Below are positions 17,272-27,027 of a DNA stretch of 64,000 bases, one piece after another (positions within the stretch are counted from its first letter, which is position 1; each line of letters opens with the position of its first letter). The position numbers and the translations under genes are program-made. The stretch comes from Bacteroidota bacterium (lineage in GTDB: Bacteria; Bacteroidota; Bacteroidia; Chitinophagales; Chitinophagaceae), in contig JAFEAF010000019.1 in the NCBI GenBank assembly GCA_018266555.1, positions 1 to 64,000 on the forward strand, given 5' to 3'. A model generated the notes under the pieces. It saw only the letters and a list, made by a program, of their open reading frames with translations, ran no database searches and had not been told where the DNA came from.

Positions 17272-17576
17272 CCATTTCTCTAAATTTCTTATCACAAATC
17301 TTATAGAAAAAAATTATTCTCCAGCTCATAGTAACTGCCCAATGAATATTTATATTCACAGTAATCTTTTATCAATTACTTATGCCCCGAACGAAGGTTA
17401 TGGTGTATACTAGATGAGTTATTGTTAGGTCACTTGAATCCTGCTGCCGGAATTCATTGATGAATAGGGGAGGCCAGGGAAAATATCTCCCCGATTTCTA
17501 TACGTGATTATCGTTTGAAGGCTAAACTATCCATTTCAGTAAATTTGCTTTGTTAGACATGAAATAAGGTAAAGGA
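17272..17576. repeat. Copy 1 of ~300-bp MITE-like noncoding repeat
   Basis: This stretch matches 18817-19123 base for base over most of its length, in the same orientation, with shared blocks such as CTCCAGCTCATAGTAACTGC, GAATATTTATATTCACAGTA, CACTTGAATCCTGCTGCCGG and GGGGAGGCCAGGGAAAATAT. Its left end keeps TATCACAAATC (17290-17300); the right end has decayed. On the minus strand a GTG-initiated 66-codon frame (17295-17095) begins in it, but this is not convincing as a gene. It lies just downstream of the stop of the PD40 lipoprotein gene. Confidence 0.8.
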
Positions 17577-17614
17577 CAGTTTCAAATTTTGATGAGCTGA
17601 TAAAAACATTTTCT

Positions 17615-18637
17615 TTATTTCCTGATTGGCTGTGGTGTAGAGTACAAAGAATTAAATGTGCCGCCTCCTAATAAAATGATTTTCTTATCGCCTCCGGTAT
17701 TGGCATCACAACTTGCGATGGAGAAAGTGGTTCCCAATCCAAGCGTGTGAAAATACAACCTGGAATCGTCGGGAGTAGAATAAGGCACGCCGTTAGATAG
17801 GTTGTCGTCCATCAAAACACGGCGATCAGTTCCGTCCGGACGCACCCTTATAATGTCACTGTTAAAAGGTGTCATAAAGAAGGGACAGGTGGAAAAGGAA
17901 ATAAAGGTTCCATTATTACTCCAGTTGGGGTCAAAACAATACAAATCATCATTAGTAATTCTGGTTTCATTTTGTAACTCATGTGTTGAAGCGTTATAAT
18001 CAGCAACAAAAATCTCAAAATCATCATTCCATCCATTCGGCTTATCATTGGGGAGTGAGACATAAACAATTTTTCTTCCGTCAGGCGACCAGGCAGGATC
18101 AGCAAAAACTTTATTTATTGTTGAAATGATATATGGATAGTTTCCGTTAATGTCAGTAATGATCAAGCGCCATTGATAATTGAAAAACCCCCGGCTAGAG
18201 TCGGTACAATAGGCTGCCATCAAAATTTTATTACCATCCGGACTAAATTTTGCCACTCCTTGCTTTTGCCAGCCATATTTTCCCTTTGGGATGATTAGTT
18301 TTGGATTACTGCCATCAATATTAAATACCATCAATGATGCATTATCATAGTCGCTTGTGGCATTATCCGATTGGTTAGGCCCTTTTTTTATGGAGCGATA
18401 GCAAAGAAATTTTGTGTTATCGTAAGAGACCCTGGGCCACCAATAATTATAGTTCAGGTCATTGGTGAGATTCTTTTCGGTTTGCCCGTCGTAACTGAAT
18501 ATTTGTACCACCGCTTGCCTGTTATCACTTTTATCATATAGTATTTTAATATTTGCTTGCGGAGGTTCTACCGGAGAGGGCGTGCAGGAAGTTATTCCCA
18601 GTAACCCCAATAAACAGATTACGAATGTATATTTCAT
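17615..18637 (-). CDS. PD40/TolB-like beta-propeller lipoprotein
   Basis: The start is taken at the ATG at 18637 (MKYTFVICLLGLLGITSC), giving a lipoprotein signal with the lipid-carrying Cys at 18; a start 30 bases upstream would add a basic leader. The mature 320 residues contain PD40 (WD40-like) propeller blades: KFSPDGNKILMAAY, DPAWSPDGRKIVYVS, DPNWSNNGTFISFST and YSTPDDSRLYFHT. Such lipoproteins sit in the periplasm or on the outer membrane and probably bind proteins or glycans; no enzyme motif is seen. The gene is flanked on both sides by direct copies of the same repeat, so it may have been duplicated or moved with it. Confidence 0.82.
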   Translation of the reverse strand: MKYTFVICLLGLLGITSCTPSPVEPPQANIKILYDKSDNRQAVVQIFSYDGQTEKNLTNDLNYNYWWPRVSYDNTKFLCYRSIKKGPNQSDNATSDYDNASLMVFNIDGSNPKLIIPKGKYGWQKQGVAKFSPDGNKILMAAYCTDSSRGFFNYQWRLIITDINGNYPYIISTINKVFADPAWSPDGRKIVYVSLPNDKPNGWNDDFEIFVADYNASTHELQNETRITNDDLYCFDPNWSNNGTFISFSTCPFFMTPFNSDIIRVRPDGTDRRVLMDDNLSNGVPYSTPDDSRLYFHTLGLGTTFSIASCDANTGGDKKIILLGGGTFNSLYSTPQPIRK

Positions 18638-18816
18638 CTTAAACTTTAGTTTTCTCTTCTGATGCAAATACAGTACAATTTTTTGACTGATTTGTTAATA
18701 TATTCTAAAATGAGAATTATAGGTAAAACGTTGCATGAAACTTTAATATGGATAAAATAAAATATTTTTTTTGAAATATAAAATATTTATTTTAGCCTTT
18801 ATTCCTATCTCTCAAA

Positions 18817-19123
18817 CCATTTCGCTAAATTTCTTATCACAAATCACATAGATAAAAAATTTTATTCTCCAGCTCATAGTAACTGCCCGATGAATATTTA
18901 TATTCACAGTAATCTTTTATCAATTACCCATGCCCTGAAAGAAGGTTATGGTGTATATAGTTGAGATTTTATTATGTCACTTGAATCCTGCTGCCGGAAT
19001 GCATTGATGAATAGGGGAGGCCAGGGAAAATATTTCCCCGATCTCTATACGTGATTATCGTATGAACGCTAAACTATCCATATCAGCAAATTTGATTTGT
19101 GATACACTAACTAAGGCGAAGGG
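18817..19123. mobile_element. Copy 2 of repeat: MITE-like element with 12-bp TIRs
   Basis: The best-preserved copy. The left end TATCACAAATCA (18835-18846) and right end TGATTTGTGATA (19093-19104) are perfect 12-bp inverted repeats bounding 270 bases. The outermost bases are TA on both sides, as expected if TA is the duplicated target of a mariner/IS630-type transposase. No reading frame of useful length lies inside. The similarity to copy 1 extends a little beyond the inverted repeats on both sides, so a segmental duplication remains an alternative. It lies between the PD40 lipoprotein start and the stop of the Omp85-type gene. Confidence 0.7.
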
Positions 19124-19232
19124 ACTTTTTCCGGGATAAATAACGGTTGAACCACATAGACCTGCTTCTGCACATGACGATATGAAAAATAATTTTTCTG
19201 AAGTTACTTCAACACAAAAGCATCAGAGCAAA

Positions 19233-20513
19233 TTAAAAAACTTCTCCCAGGTTCACCGCAATCCATGGCTTAGGAAAGTCTTGTCCAAAGCCTGTGTCTA
19301 TTGCCATATTTGTCCTGGAAAATTTGTTGAATTTTACTCTAAGGCCCATTCCATAGCCCAGGCTTGTTACCATTACATTTTTTCTTCCCCTGTATTTGGA
19401 ATATGAAGTATATAATTCATTGGGGAAATTTTGAAGATTCGAAAAAATAACTGCGCCGAGTATCCCATTTCTCATAATCTGAAAACGATATTCAGTTTCC
19501 AGGTAACGCATAATTTTGCCCCGGTATCTTCCCTGGGAATATCCACGACCTGTGTTCCATGAATCATCCCAACCGCTGCTGGGTAATAAGAGAAAAGAAG
19601 ATTTTTCGAAATTTTCCCAATAATATCCCCAAAATGCAAGCACATTTTCCTTAATGTGTGAAAAAGAAATATATTTCCTCACATCTATTATTAATGAGCT
19701 CCAACTGGTATCGCTTCCCCAGTTTTTAAATGAGGGATGAAACAATAGTGATGCAAAAAATCCTTTCCACGCATTGACGGGATTATCTCTTGAGTCGAAT
19801 AAGAGCTTGAATGCGGGGCCCACTGCTGTCTCATGTGGCGCCGGGTTTTTCTTTTTTACATAATGTTCAAAGGCCGTAGCGATACCTAACGGATTATAAG
19901 TTGTAATCGGGACTACAGGAATCCCCACTTCTTTTATTTTCCAGAAATAGTCGTAAAATAATCCAACGCCTCCGTAAAAATTTTTTGAAATTTTAGTTAG
20001 CACCGATGGATGTATTTTAAGCCAGTTAAAATTGATGGAATAGCCACTGTCCAGTTTTGATCTTCCCCGCAGGCCGTAAGCTGATGAAGGATAATTAATA
20101 TACCTGCTGTCAAGAATGAAATTGAATCTATCATTTTTAGACCAGACATTTACCTGGAATGGAAAAATAACCTGACTAAATTGTGTGTAGGTTATACTCG
20201 CAAGTACATTGGATTCCTTTTGCGTACCGTTAATATTAAAAACAGCATTCGCTCCGAGAGCTATAGCAAAGCCCGTATTTGAGGTATAACCAATAGCCGG
20301 TAATAAAGCATATTGAAATTTATTATCATTTTTTATAGTGCCGGCTTGTTTGCTTTTAAAAAGTTTGTGAACTATATCCTTTATATCTTTTTCATTTTTG
20401 TACAATGCGGAATCAATTGGAGCATCCTGGGCACTTACGATGATATGGAATAAACAAAAGAGCAGGAGAAACCAAAAGCTATTTGTTTTCTGAAGTTTAG
20501 TTTGAATCTTCAT
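19233..20513 (-). CDS. Omp85/BamA-superfamily outer-membrane barrel protein
   Basis: A 426-residue outer-membrane protein with a signal peptide (ending HIIVSAQ). After a short periplasmic stretch without POTRA domains (about 30-65), the rest alternates as beta strands of a barrel. The surface-antigen (D15-like) signature is visible as DSRDNPVNAWKGFF, the central GRGYSQGRYRG loop resembles the conserved RGY motif of Omp85 proteins, and the end GMGLRVKFNKFSRTNMAID-TGFG matches the last two strands. Short, POTRA-less members are common in Bacteroidota; their cargo is unknown. Copy 2 of the repeat lies downstream of its stop. Confidence 0.8.
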   Translation of the reverse strand: MKIQTKLQKTNSFWFLLLFCLFHIIVSAQDAPIDSALYKNEKDIKDIVHKLFKSKQAGTIKNDNKFQYALLPAIGYTSNTGFAIALGANAVFNINGTQKESNVLASITYTQFSQVIFPFQVNVWSKNDRFNFILDSRYINYPSSAYGLRGRSKLDSGYSINFNWLKIHPSVLTKISKNFYGGVGLFYDYFWKIKEVGIPVVPITTYNPLGIATAFEHYVKKKNPAPHETAVGPAFKLLFDSRDNPVNAWKGFFASLLFHPSFKNWGSDTSWSSLIIDVRKYISFSHIKENVLAFWGYYWENFEKSSFLLLPSSGWDDSWNTGRGYSQGRYRGKIMRYLETEYRFQIMRNGILGAVIFSNLQNFPNELYTSYSKYRGRKNVMVTSLGYGMGLRVKFNKFSRTNMAIDTGFGQDFPKPWIAVNLGEVF

Positions 20514-20784
20514 TTGGCTTATTTTCCTATATTGGTTTTCATAAATACCTTTCTACAATGTTATACCATAATAATTGTTTTCCGCAATTATCTATAATGT
20601 TATGGGTTATTCAATAAATATGAAATGAGTCTTTATTTTTTCTCTTGTAACAGCTGAATTAAGTGTTTTATTGTCAGTTTACTGAGAAAAGACTAAAAAA
20701 TATTCGGCATGTAGAGTGTCTCACGGGCTAAGAAAGAAAAATTTTATGTGTACACCTGTTGTGCAAACCGGAAAGCAGATGAAT

Positions 20785-21444
20785 TTAAAACTTCACACAT
20801 TCTTTCATCTCTTTTTCCGTATAAGCCAATCCATATTGTTTCAGCACATCATCAGGTACGCCGTTCCATTGGTTGGGTTGGTTGCCTTTGTAGTCAAGAT
20901 CCTTCACGCCGATTTCGGAAGTATAAAAACCCGTGGCTGTCAAATCCCTCATCCGGTTGAAGAATTTTACACCCTGTGACATGCCGGGTTTTAATTTTCT
21001 CTCGGGGTAAGCAATATCATCCACCATTTCTATTTGTTGTTGCTTGCTGCAATCTTTGAATGATTTTTCATAACGCTTCATACATTCCACATCCAGCCAG
21101 CGTAATCCGCCACGAAGAGGCACCTGGTGTTCCGGCATATCTTTTACAATAAACTCAATAAAGCCCGGCACTTTGGCGTCGCTGGCGCTGCCACTCACTT
21201 CATCTTTTGGAATAATAATATCGGCAAGAATGGTGATGGTTGCCATTTCTTCCGGCGTAAAAAATTTTCCTTCAGATAATAATTCTTTTTCATGTTTCAA
21301 TTCTGCCGGATAACGATCCAGGTTGAATGTTGGCTCCGCAACTTGTTCCGTTGTTTTTTTCTCTTCTGTATTACAAGCTGCAATTACTGCCGGCACTGCG
21401 ACTGCGCCTGTAGCAATTAATTTTAAAGATTTTCTGCGATCCAT
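20785..21444 (-). CDS. Gluconate 2-dehydrogenase subunit 3-like small subunit
   Basis: A 219-residue exported small subunit of GMC-type membrane dehydrogenases. The start MDRRKSLKLIATGAVAVPAV has the twin-arginine pattern and is followed by a lipobox-like VIAAC (Cys 24), so it may be exported by Tat, carrying its partner, and lipid-anchored. The body has the family features: LSEGKFFTPEEMATITILAD, IIPKDEVSGSASDAKVPGFIEF and a C-terminal helical part. It lies 66 bases downstream of the GMC flavoprotein gene on the same strand, clearly in an operon with it. A cytochrome c subunit is not in the window. Confidence 0.85.
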   Translation of the reverse strand: MDRRKSLKLIATGAVAVPAVIAACNTEEKKTTEQVAEPTFNLDRYPAELKHEKELLSEGKFFTPEEMATITILADIIIPKDEVSGSASDAKVPGFIEFIVKDMPEHQVPLRGGLRWLDVECMKRYEKSFKDCSKQQQIEMVDDIAYPERKLKPGMSQGVKFFNRMRDLTATGFYTSEIGVKDLDYKGNQPNQWNGVPDDVLKQYGLAYTEKEMKECVKF

Positions 21445-21510
21445 AACTTATAGTTTTAAAGTATGTCATATTTTAAAGTATGGCATACACGATTCAATTT
21501 AGAAGGTTTC

Positions 21511-23259
21511 TTATATATTTTGTTTCTTCAATTCATCAACAATATAATCCGATGCCCTCATACTCAATGCTAAAATCGTCCATGTAATATTTTTATCTGC
21601 CTGTGATGTAAATGCGCCGCCATCCACTACAAACAAATTTTTACAATCATGCGCCTGGTTCCACTTATTGAGTGCAGAACGTTTCGGATCATCACCCATA
21701 CGAACCGTTCCTGCTTCATGAATGATCTCGCCCGGTTTGGATAATCCCCAATTATTTTTTTCGTTATCATCACCGCCCCAGGTAATGACGGCACCCATAT
21801 TGTCCATGATCTCTTTAAACGTTTCTTTCATGTGCTTCGCCTGTTTGATTTCATGATCACTCCATTTTACATTAAAACGAAGCACAGGAATTCCGTACTG
21901 ATCCACCACATTTGGATCTATTTCGCAATAATTACTTTCTAACGGAATAGCTTCTCCTCGTCCTCCCATGCCTACACCGGCGCCATAGAAATAGCGATAA
22001 TCTTCTTTTAGCGAAGCGCCATAACCTCCGGCTTCTTTTTTCTTTCCATTCACCGGATATTTTCCATTCTGTCCTTCTATTCCAAATCCAAAACCATAAG
22101 CAGGCTGGCTCATTCCACCCCAATATTCAATATGATAACCACGGGGAAAATCCAGTTTTTTATTATCCAGCCACCAGGGAGAATATACATGCATGCCTCC
22201 TACACCATCTTCATTATATCTTTTTCTGCCAAAAAGTTTTGGCAGGTAACCACCTAATGCGGCGCCGGTGGAATCATGCAAATATTTCCCAACTACATTG
22301 CTTGAGTTAGCCAACCCATTTGGATGTTTTTGCGATTTAGAATTCAGCAACAATCTTGAAGATTCGCAGGCGCCGGCTGCAATAATCACCACTTTTCCCA
22401 TCACTTCATATTCCGTTTTATCATCCTTATTGATATATGAAACACCGGTTGCCAATCCTTCGTTATTGGTCAGCACTTCTCTGGCCATAGCGTTTGGTAC
22501 TACATCAATGTTCCCTGTTTTCAGTGCAGGATATATCAAAACATTTGTTGAAGAGAAATCGGCTTTCATCATACTGCAGTTACGGTTACATTGGCCACAA
22601 AAAAAACAAGCGCCTCTTTCCGTAGTGCTTTTTATTTTTTGTGTAAGCATGGAAAGACGCCCGGGTATCACTTTGACATTAGCTTTTGTAGCGGCATCTT
22701 TAATAAACAATTCATGCAATCTTGGTTTGGGTGGCGGAAGAAAATATCCGTCGGGGTCATTTTCCAATCCTTCATTGGTGCCGAATACACCGATGAGCTG
22801 ATCTACTTTATCATAATAAGGTTTGATATCATCATAACTGATAGGCCAGTTTTCACCAAGCCCGTCATGGTCTTTTCTTTTAAAATCTCTGGGGCCAAAA
22901 CGCAAAGAGATCCTTCCCCAGTGATTGGTTCTGCCACCGAGCATCCTGGCTCTCCACCAAAGCCAGTCGGTTCCCTCAGCTTTCGTGTAAGGTTCGCCGT
23001 CAATATCCCATCCACCATAGCAGGCATCAAAATCCCCAAAAGGACGATAATGAGTGCCGGCTCCACGACGAGGAGAGTCCCATGGGTTTTTTAATTGCGT
23101 AACATTTTTTTGCGGATCATACATCGGGCCGGCTTCTATGAGGCAAATCTTCAAACCGGCATTGGCAAGCATGTAAGCTGACATACCACCGCCTGCACCG
23201 GAACCGACGATCACTACATCATATTTTTTTGTTTGTTTCTTAACCTGGAAATCTCCCAT
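21511..23259 (-). CDS. GMC oxidoreductase with CX2CX2CX3C motif (sugar dehydrogenase)
   Basis: A 582-residue FAD enzyme of the glucose-methanol-choline family. The start at 23259 ([10 protein letters not shown]) is preferred, as an upstream ATG 39 bases earlier adds a leader of no family character. The FAD-binding [13 protein letters not shown] lies at 19-31; the C-terminal catalytic pair is H514 in [11 protein letters not shown] and N557 in DKNITWT. An inserted [11 protein letters not shown] (C218, C221, C224, C228) is a CX2CX2CX3C motif, as in iron-sulfur proteins. With the small Tat subunit, this matches periplasmic glucoside/lactose 3-dehydrogenases (LacA/LacC type) better than choline dehydrogenases. 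The substrate is inferred only. Confidence 0.85.
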   Translation of the reverse strand: MGDFQVKKQTKKYDVVIVGSGAGGGMSAYMLANAGLKICLIEAGPMYDPQKNVTQLKNPWDSPRRGAGTHYRPFGDFDACYGGWDIDGEPYTKAEGTDWLWWRARMLGGRTNHWGRISLRFGPRDFKRKDHDGLGENWPISYDDIKPYYDKVDQLIGVFGTNEGLENDPDGYFLPPPKPRLHELFIKDAATKANVKVIPGRLSMLTQKIKSTTERGACFFCGQCNRNCSMMKADFSSTNVLIYPALKTGNIDVVPNAMAREVLTNNEGLATGVSYINKDDKTEYEVMGKVVIIAAGACESSRLLLNSKSQKHPNGLANSSNVVGKYLHDSTGAALGGYLPKLFGRKRYNEDGVGGMHVYSPWWLDNKKLDFPRGYHIEYWGGMSQPAYGFGFGIEGQNGKYPVNGKKKEAGGYGASLKEDYRYFYGAGVGMGGRGEAIPLESNYCEIDPNVVDQYGIPVLRFNVKWSDHEIKQAKHMKETFKEIMDNMGAVITWGGDDNEKNNWGLSKPGEIIHEAGTVRMGDDPKRSALNKWNQAHDCKNLFVVDGGAFTSQADKNITWTILALSMRASDYIVDELKKQNI

Positions 23260-23356
23260 AAATAAAAATGGATTTGAATGGTTATAATGAAAGAACAATT
23301 TACATATTTGAATTTGACTGAAATAAAATATTTAAGATATTTTCTGCACAATGAAG

Positions 23357-23388
23357 TTGATAAAAAAAGAATATTGAAAGTATCTTTA
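23357..23388 (+). promoter_or_regulatory. Candidate promoter of the pullulanase gene
   Basis: A TTG at 23357-23359 and a -7-like TATCTTTA at 23381-23388 are separated by 21 bases, close to the Bacteroidota arrangement TTG-N17..21-TAnnTTTG. The ATG at 23407 follows 18 bases later. The same 148-bp gap must also hold the promoter of the divergent GMC gene. Confidence 0.5.
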
Positions 23389-23406
23389 ACTCAAATTGAA
23401 GATATC

Positions 23407-25383
23407 ATGAAAAGGGTGATATGTTTTCTTTTTTCTTTAAATCTATTTTTTGTTCATGCTCAGGATAGCGTTTATCAAAAATACCCGGTTTATAATGGCA
23501 CTGATCTGGGGCTAACATATACTCCATTTGAATCGAAGTTCCGCATCTGGGCGCCTACTGCAGAAAAAGCGCAACTACTTTTCTATGATGATGGAGAAAA
23601 GGGAGTACAAACCGGGTTGGAAAATATGGAAAAGAGTGCTGGCGGCACCTGGGTGAAAATCATAAAAGAAGATTTGCTTGGAAAATTTTACACCTTCAGA
23701 GTAATGATTGATGGAAAATGGATGAATGATGTGCCCGATCCATATACAAAAGCAGTTGGCGTAAATGGAAAAAGAGCCATGGTCATTAACCTGGATAAAA
23801 CAAATCCCGATAATTGGGAAAAAGATAAAAGCCCCTTGCTGAAAAAAGCTACCGATGCAATCATTTATGAATTGCATGTGAGAGATGCAAGTATTGATGA
23901 AAATTCAGGGATTAAGAATAAAGGAAAATTTCTGGGATTGACAGAAGCAGGAACTAAAAATGATGAGGGGCTTTCCACCGGGTTAGATCATCTGAAAGAA
24001 TTGGGCGTTACGGATATTCACTTATTGCCTTGTTTTGATTTTAATTCGGTTGACGAAACACAATTGGACAAGCCGCAATACAACTGGGGCTATGATCCGC
24101 TTAACTATAATGTGCCGGAAGGTTCTTATTCTACCAATCCTTATGATGGAATGACAAGGATCAAAGAATTCAAAGAGTTGGTTCAGTCTTTTCATAAAAA
24201 CGGGTTAAGAGTTATTATGGATGTTGTATATAATCACACAGCATTAACTGAAAATTCATATTTCAATCAATTAGTACCGGGTTATTATTACAGGCAAACA
24301 GCAGACGGAAAATTTTCTAATGCCACAGCCTGCGGCAATGAAATTGCAAGTGAAAGACCGATGGTGCGAAAATTTATTTTGGAATCGGTAAAATACTGGG
24401 TACAGCAATATCATGTGGATGGATTCCGCTTTGACCTGATGGGCGTGATGGATATTCAAACTATGAACCTGATCTCAAAAGAGCTGCATCGCATGAAGCC
24501 GGGTATTTTATTATATGGCGAGGGATGGACATCGGGAGATTCTCCATTTCCTGATTCATTAAGAGCTTTGAAGAAAAATGCATACCGGCTGGATCGCATT
24601 GCTGTTTTCAGTGATGATATCCGGGATGCAATAAAAGGAAGTGTGTTTGATTTGAGCGACAGGGGATTTGTAAGCGGAAAACCCGGTATGGAGCCAAGTA
24701 TTCATTTTGGTGTGGTGGCATCCTGCAAACATTCACAGGTTGATTATTCAAAAGTCAATTATTCCAAAGCTCCTTATGCTGCCGGACCGTTTAACACAAT
24801 CACATACTGCGAATGTCATGATAATAATACTCTTTGGGATAAATTGGCTCTTTCTGCCACTAATGCCTCCGAATCAGAAAGAAGGGAGATGCAAAAACTT
24901 TCATTGGCAATAATATTGACGTCACAGGGAATTTCTTTTCTTCATGCCGGTACAGAATTTTTGCGAAGCAAAAAAGGAGTGGAAAACTCATTCAACACAC
25001 CCGATAGCATCAATGAAATTGACTGGCGTTTGAAATCAAAAAACGGCGATGTATTTCAACTGGTGAAAGCATTAATCGAAATGAGAAAGCAGCATCCTGC
25101 ATTTCGGATGACAACGGATAAAGAAATTGCCCGGAACATCAATTTTGAGTATGGAGTTCAGAATGCTCCCGGTGTAGTAACTTATTTGATCAATGGAAAA
25201 TCGGTACATGATCCCTGGAAAAAAATATTGGTCGCCTTCAATGGAAGGGGAGAGCAAACCATCAGTTTATTACCAGAGGGAACCTGGAAAACATATATAC
25301 AAAATAATATTGTAATGAATGGGTTTTCTGAAAAGGATAAAGTGGTTTTAGACCCACACAGTTGTACCATTTTATACCAGTAA
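23407..25383 (+). CDS. pulA: Secreted type I pullulanase (GH13)
   Basis: A 658-residue exported debranching enzyme that hydrolyses alpha-1,6 bonds of pullulan and branched alpha-glucans. The start at 23407 gives a signal peptide (MKRVICFLFSLNLFFVHAQ); in-frame codons further upstream overlap the promoter. An N-terminal CBM48-like domain (about 33-135, FRIWAPTAEKAQLLFYDDG) precedes the GH13 barrel: YNWGYDP (225-231, the pullulanase signature), DVVYNH (272-277), nucleophile D343 in DGFRFD, acid E372 in YGEGW and CHDNNT (470-475). All catalytic residues are present. It is divergent from the sugar dehydrogenase pair, suggesting joint control. Confidence 0.93.
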   Translation: MKRVICFLFSLNLFFVHAQDSVYQKYPVYNGTDLGLTYTPFESKFRIWAPTAEKAQLLFYDDGEKGVQTGLENMEKSAGGTWVKIIKEDLLGKFYTFRVMIDGKWMNDVPDPYTKAVGVNGKRAMVINLDKTNPDNWEKDKSPLLKKATDAIIYELHVRDASIDENSGIKNKGKFLGLTEAGTKNDEGLSTGLDHLKELGVTDIHLLPCFDFNSVDETQLDKPQYNWGYDPLNYNVPEGSYSTNPYDGMTRIKEFKELVQSFHKNGLRVIMDVVYNHTALTENSYFNQLVPGYYYRQTADGKFSNATACGNEIASERPMVRKFILESVKYWVQQYHVDGFRFDLMGVMDIQTMNLISKELHRMKPGILLYGEGWTSGDSPFPDSLRALKKNAYRLDRIAVFSDDIRDAIKGSVFDLSDRGFVSGKPGMEPSIHFGVVASCKHSQVDYSKVNYSKAPYAAGPFNTITYCECHDNNTLWDKLALSATNASESERREMQKLSLAIILTSQGISFLHAGTEFLRSKKGVENSFNTPDSINEIDWRLKSKNGDVFQLVKALIEMRKQHPAFRMTTDKEIARNINFEYGVQNAPGVVTYLINGKSVHDPWKKILVAFNGRGEQTISLLPEGTWKTYIQNNIVMNGFSEKDKVVLDPHSCTILYQ

Positions 25384-25385
25384 TT

Positions 25386-25631
25386 TTATTTTTTTATGTC
25401 GCTCTTGTCAAATCTATTTCCAATATAATAACCCATTGTTGCTCCTATAATAGTGACGGCAATTGACCAGAGTAAATTTCCTTCGGTGGCAGAAAAGCTG
25501 ATAACAAATGCCACTACTGCACCGGCTACGGCAATTACAGTAGCTGCTTTTCCTTTTTGTTTAGTTTGACCTGCAGTGTGAGCAGGCGGTTGAAAATGCT
25601 TATGCTTTCGCCTATGATGTGATCGTGCCAT
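25386..25631 (-). CDS. Small two-helix membrane protein, unknown function
   Basis: An 81-residue protein with a basic, His-rich N-terminus (residues 1-28) and two membrane helices (about 29-48 and 53-71), the second Gly-rich (IIGATMGYYIG). The ends face the cytoplasm by the positive-inside rule. I do not recognise a family. It converges with the pullulanase gene, the two stop codons being two bases apart, and precedes nothing else in an operon. Confidence 0.6.
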   Translation of the reverse strand: MARSHHRRKHKHFQPPAHTAGQTKQKGKAATVIAVAGAVVAFVISFSATEGNLLWSIAVTIIGATMGYYIGNRFDKSDIKK

Positions 25632-25674
25632 TTTAGAGCAAAAAGATAATGAATTTTTATTGATTCATAAAGAA

Positions 25675-26520
25675 TCAATCCGCATTATTGTAATATTTGA
25701 GATTACGGCTCGTGATATTTATAAAAAATATAATGAGAAGTACAATGCTGAAAATAGCAAGCATACCCATTACAAACGCAATGGAGGTATCTGTTGACAT
25801 TCCTTTTAAATATGCCGTTAAATTCATAACACTAAGCGTGACGTCCATCAGGATAATAAAACTGAGTAAAACGGGAGTTAAAACAAACCCCATACTTTTC
25901 CCATTCAATAAAAGTATCCCGGTAGTGAAAACACAAGGTAGTATTAAAGAAAGATCAAGGATTTCTACAGGATTGGTGATGAGTCCTGTTTCAACTAACT
26001 TATCCGGTATTTTATTATACAAAAGGGAAGGGAAAATATCAGCAAGCCATAATAAATAAAACAAAACCGAAATGATGATAAAATAAATTCCTATAAAGCG
26101 TAACGGGGTTTTTTGCCGGACATTATATCCGGGCGATTCTTTTTTCAGGACAATGAGAAAATATAGAAAAGAAAAAGCAGATAAACCCAGGCAAAAGCAA
26201 TAGAAAAGGAATAACCTGTTAAAGTGAACATCAAAACAATAAATTGCAAATGTATAGGCAAGGTAAAGATTAACACCTGCCCAAATAGGCAGGGCTGTCT
26301 TATTTTTTTGATAAACTAAAATGGTAACTGCCATTAGCAGGGGGGCTATAAAAAAAAGATCAATAGCATCTTGCCCGGTTGACTGGATAGCCCATGGCCG
26401 GGTTTCTTTGGCATAAAATCCGGGAGTTAATAATCCTGTTGCACTTGCAATGATGATGAATGCGGCTAAAGGCAAAGAGAGAACAGGAACTATTTTTTCT
26501 TTTCCCGGCATTTGATTCAT
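25675..26520 (-). CDS. Polytopic membrane protein, unknown function
   Basis: A 281-residue integral membrane protein with about eight hydrophobic segments separated by short loops. Notable motifs are TPGFYAKETRPWAIQSTGQDAIDL in the first outer loop and NPVEILDLSLILP before the sixth helix. I do not recognise a named family, and no enzymatic or transporter signature is visible. It lies upstream of the small two-helix membrane protein on the same strand with a 43-base gap, so the two may be co-transcribed. Confidence 0.7.
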   Translation of the reverse strand: MNQMPGKEKIVPVLSLPLAAFIIIASATGLLTPGFYAKETRPWAIQSTGQDAIDLFFIAPLLMAVTILVYQKNKTALPIWAGVNLYLAYTFAIYCFDVHFNRLFLFYCFCLGLSAFSFLYFLIVLKKESPGYNVRQKTPLRFIGIYFIIISVLFYLLWLADIFPSLLYNKIPDKLVETGLITNPVEILDLSLILPCVFTTGILLLNGKSMGFVLTPVLLSFIILMDVTLSVMNLTAYLKGMSTDTSIAFVMGMLAIFSIVLLIIFFINITSRNLKYYNNAD

Positions 26521-27027
26521 TCTGATTAAAATATATGCTTTTATTCGGTTGGCTTATAGATAGGATCGCATTTAAAAGTTGCCTTCAGGAGATTTTCAAA
26601 AGATTATTGATAAATATTTTACAAATTAAAAAAATATGCTGCAATATGTGCATAAGAATCTTTAGAATATCTTACTTGAATTAGATAGGTAGAAAAAAAC
26701 CTCCGGTTATTCACTTTTAAAACCCGGTGTTTTTAATATCAATGAGGGCAAATAACCGAAACTTCGTGGATATAAATGGATTTTTTTCTCAAAACATCGA
26801 TTTAAATAAAATAATATTGAATAATAAAATGCTTTGTGGTTCCAATTAACTCATCAAAAATCCATACGGAGATAGTAAGTTTACTATTTTATTTTTATTT
26901 TTTAAACCTGCCATTCAACATGGAAATTATACCTCAGGAATTATTCCCAGATACTTACCTAAAGTCTTAGAATTCTTGCCTCTTTTTTATAAATTGCAAG
27001 GCTCATTCAGGATTACGGATTAATTCA
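26521..27027. other. Long AT-rich upstream region of the PKD adhesin gene
   Basis: There are 507 bases without a gene. It contains A/T-rich tracts and a weak imperfect palindrome at about 26694-26736, but no clear TAnnTTTG box, conserved RNA fold or reading frame. Its length suggests a regulatory leader for the large surface-protein gene. Confidence 0.35.

Noticed and set aside
17095-17295. 66-codon GTG-initiated frame, minus strand
   Set aside because: It begins inside a noncoding repeat copy; the other copy has a stop soon after the same start, and there is no recognisable motif or signal.
22268-22801. 177-codon plus-strand frame inside the GMC gene
   Set aside because: Antisense to a conserved catalytic gene, no family character.
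26694-26736. Terminator or attenuator before the adhesin gene
   Set aside because: The palindrome has several mismatches and poor loop geometry.
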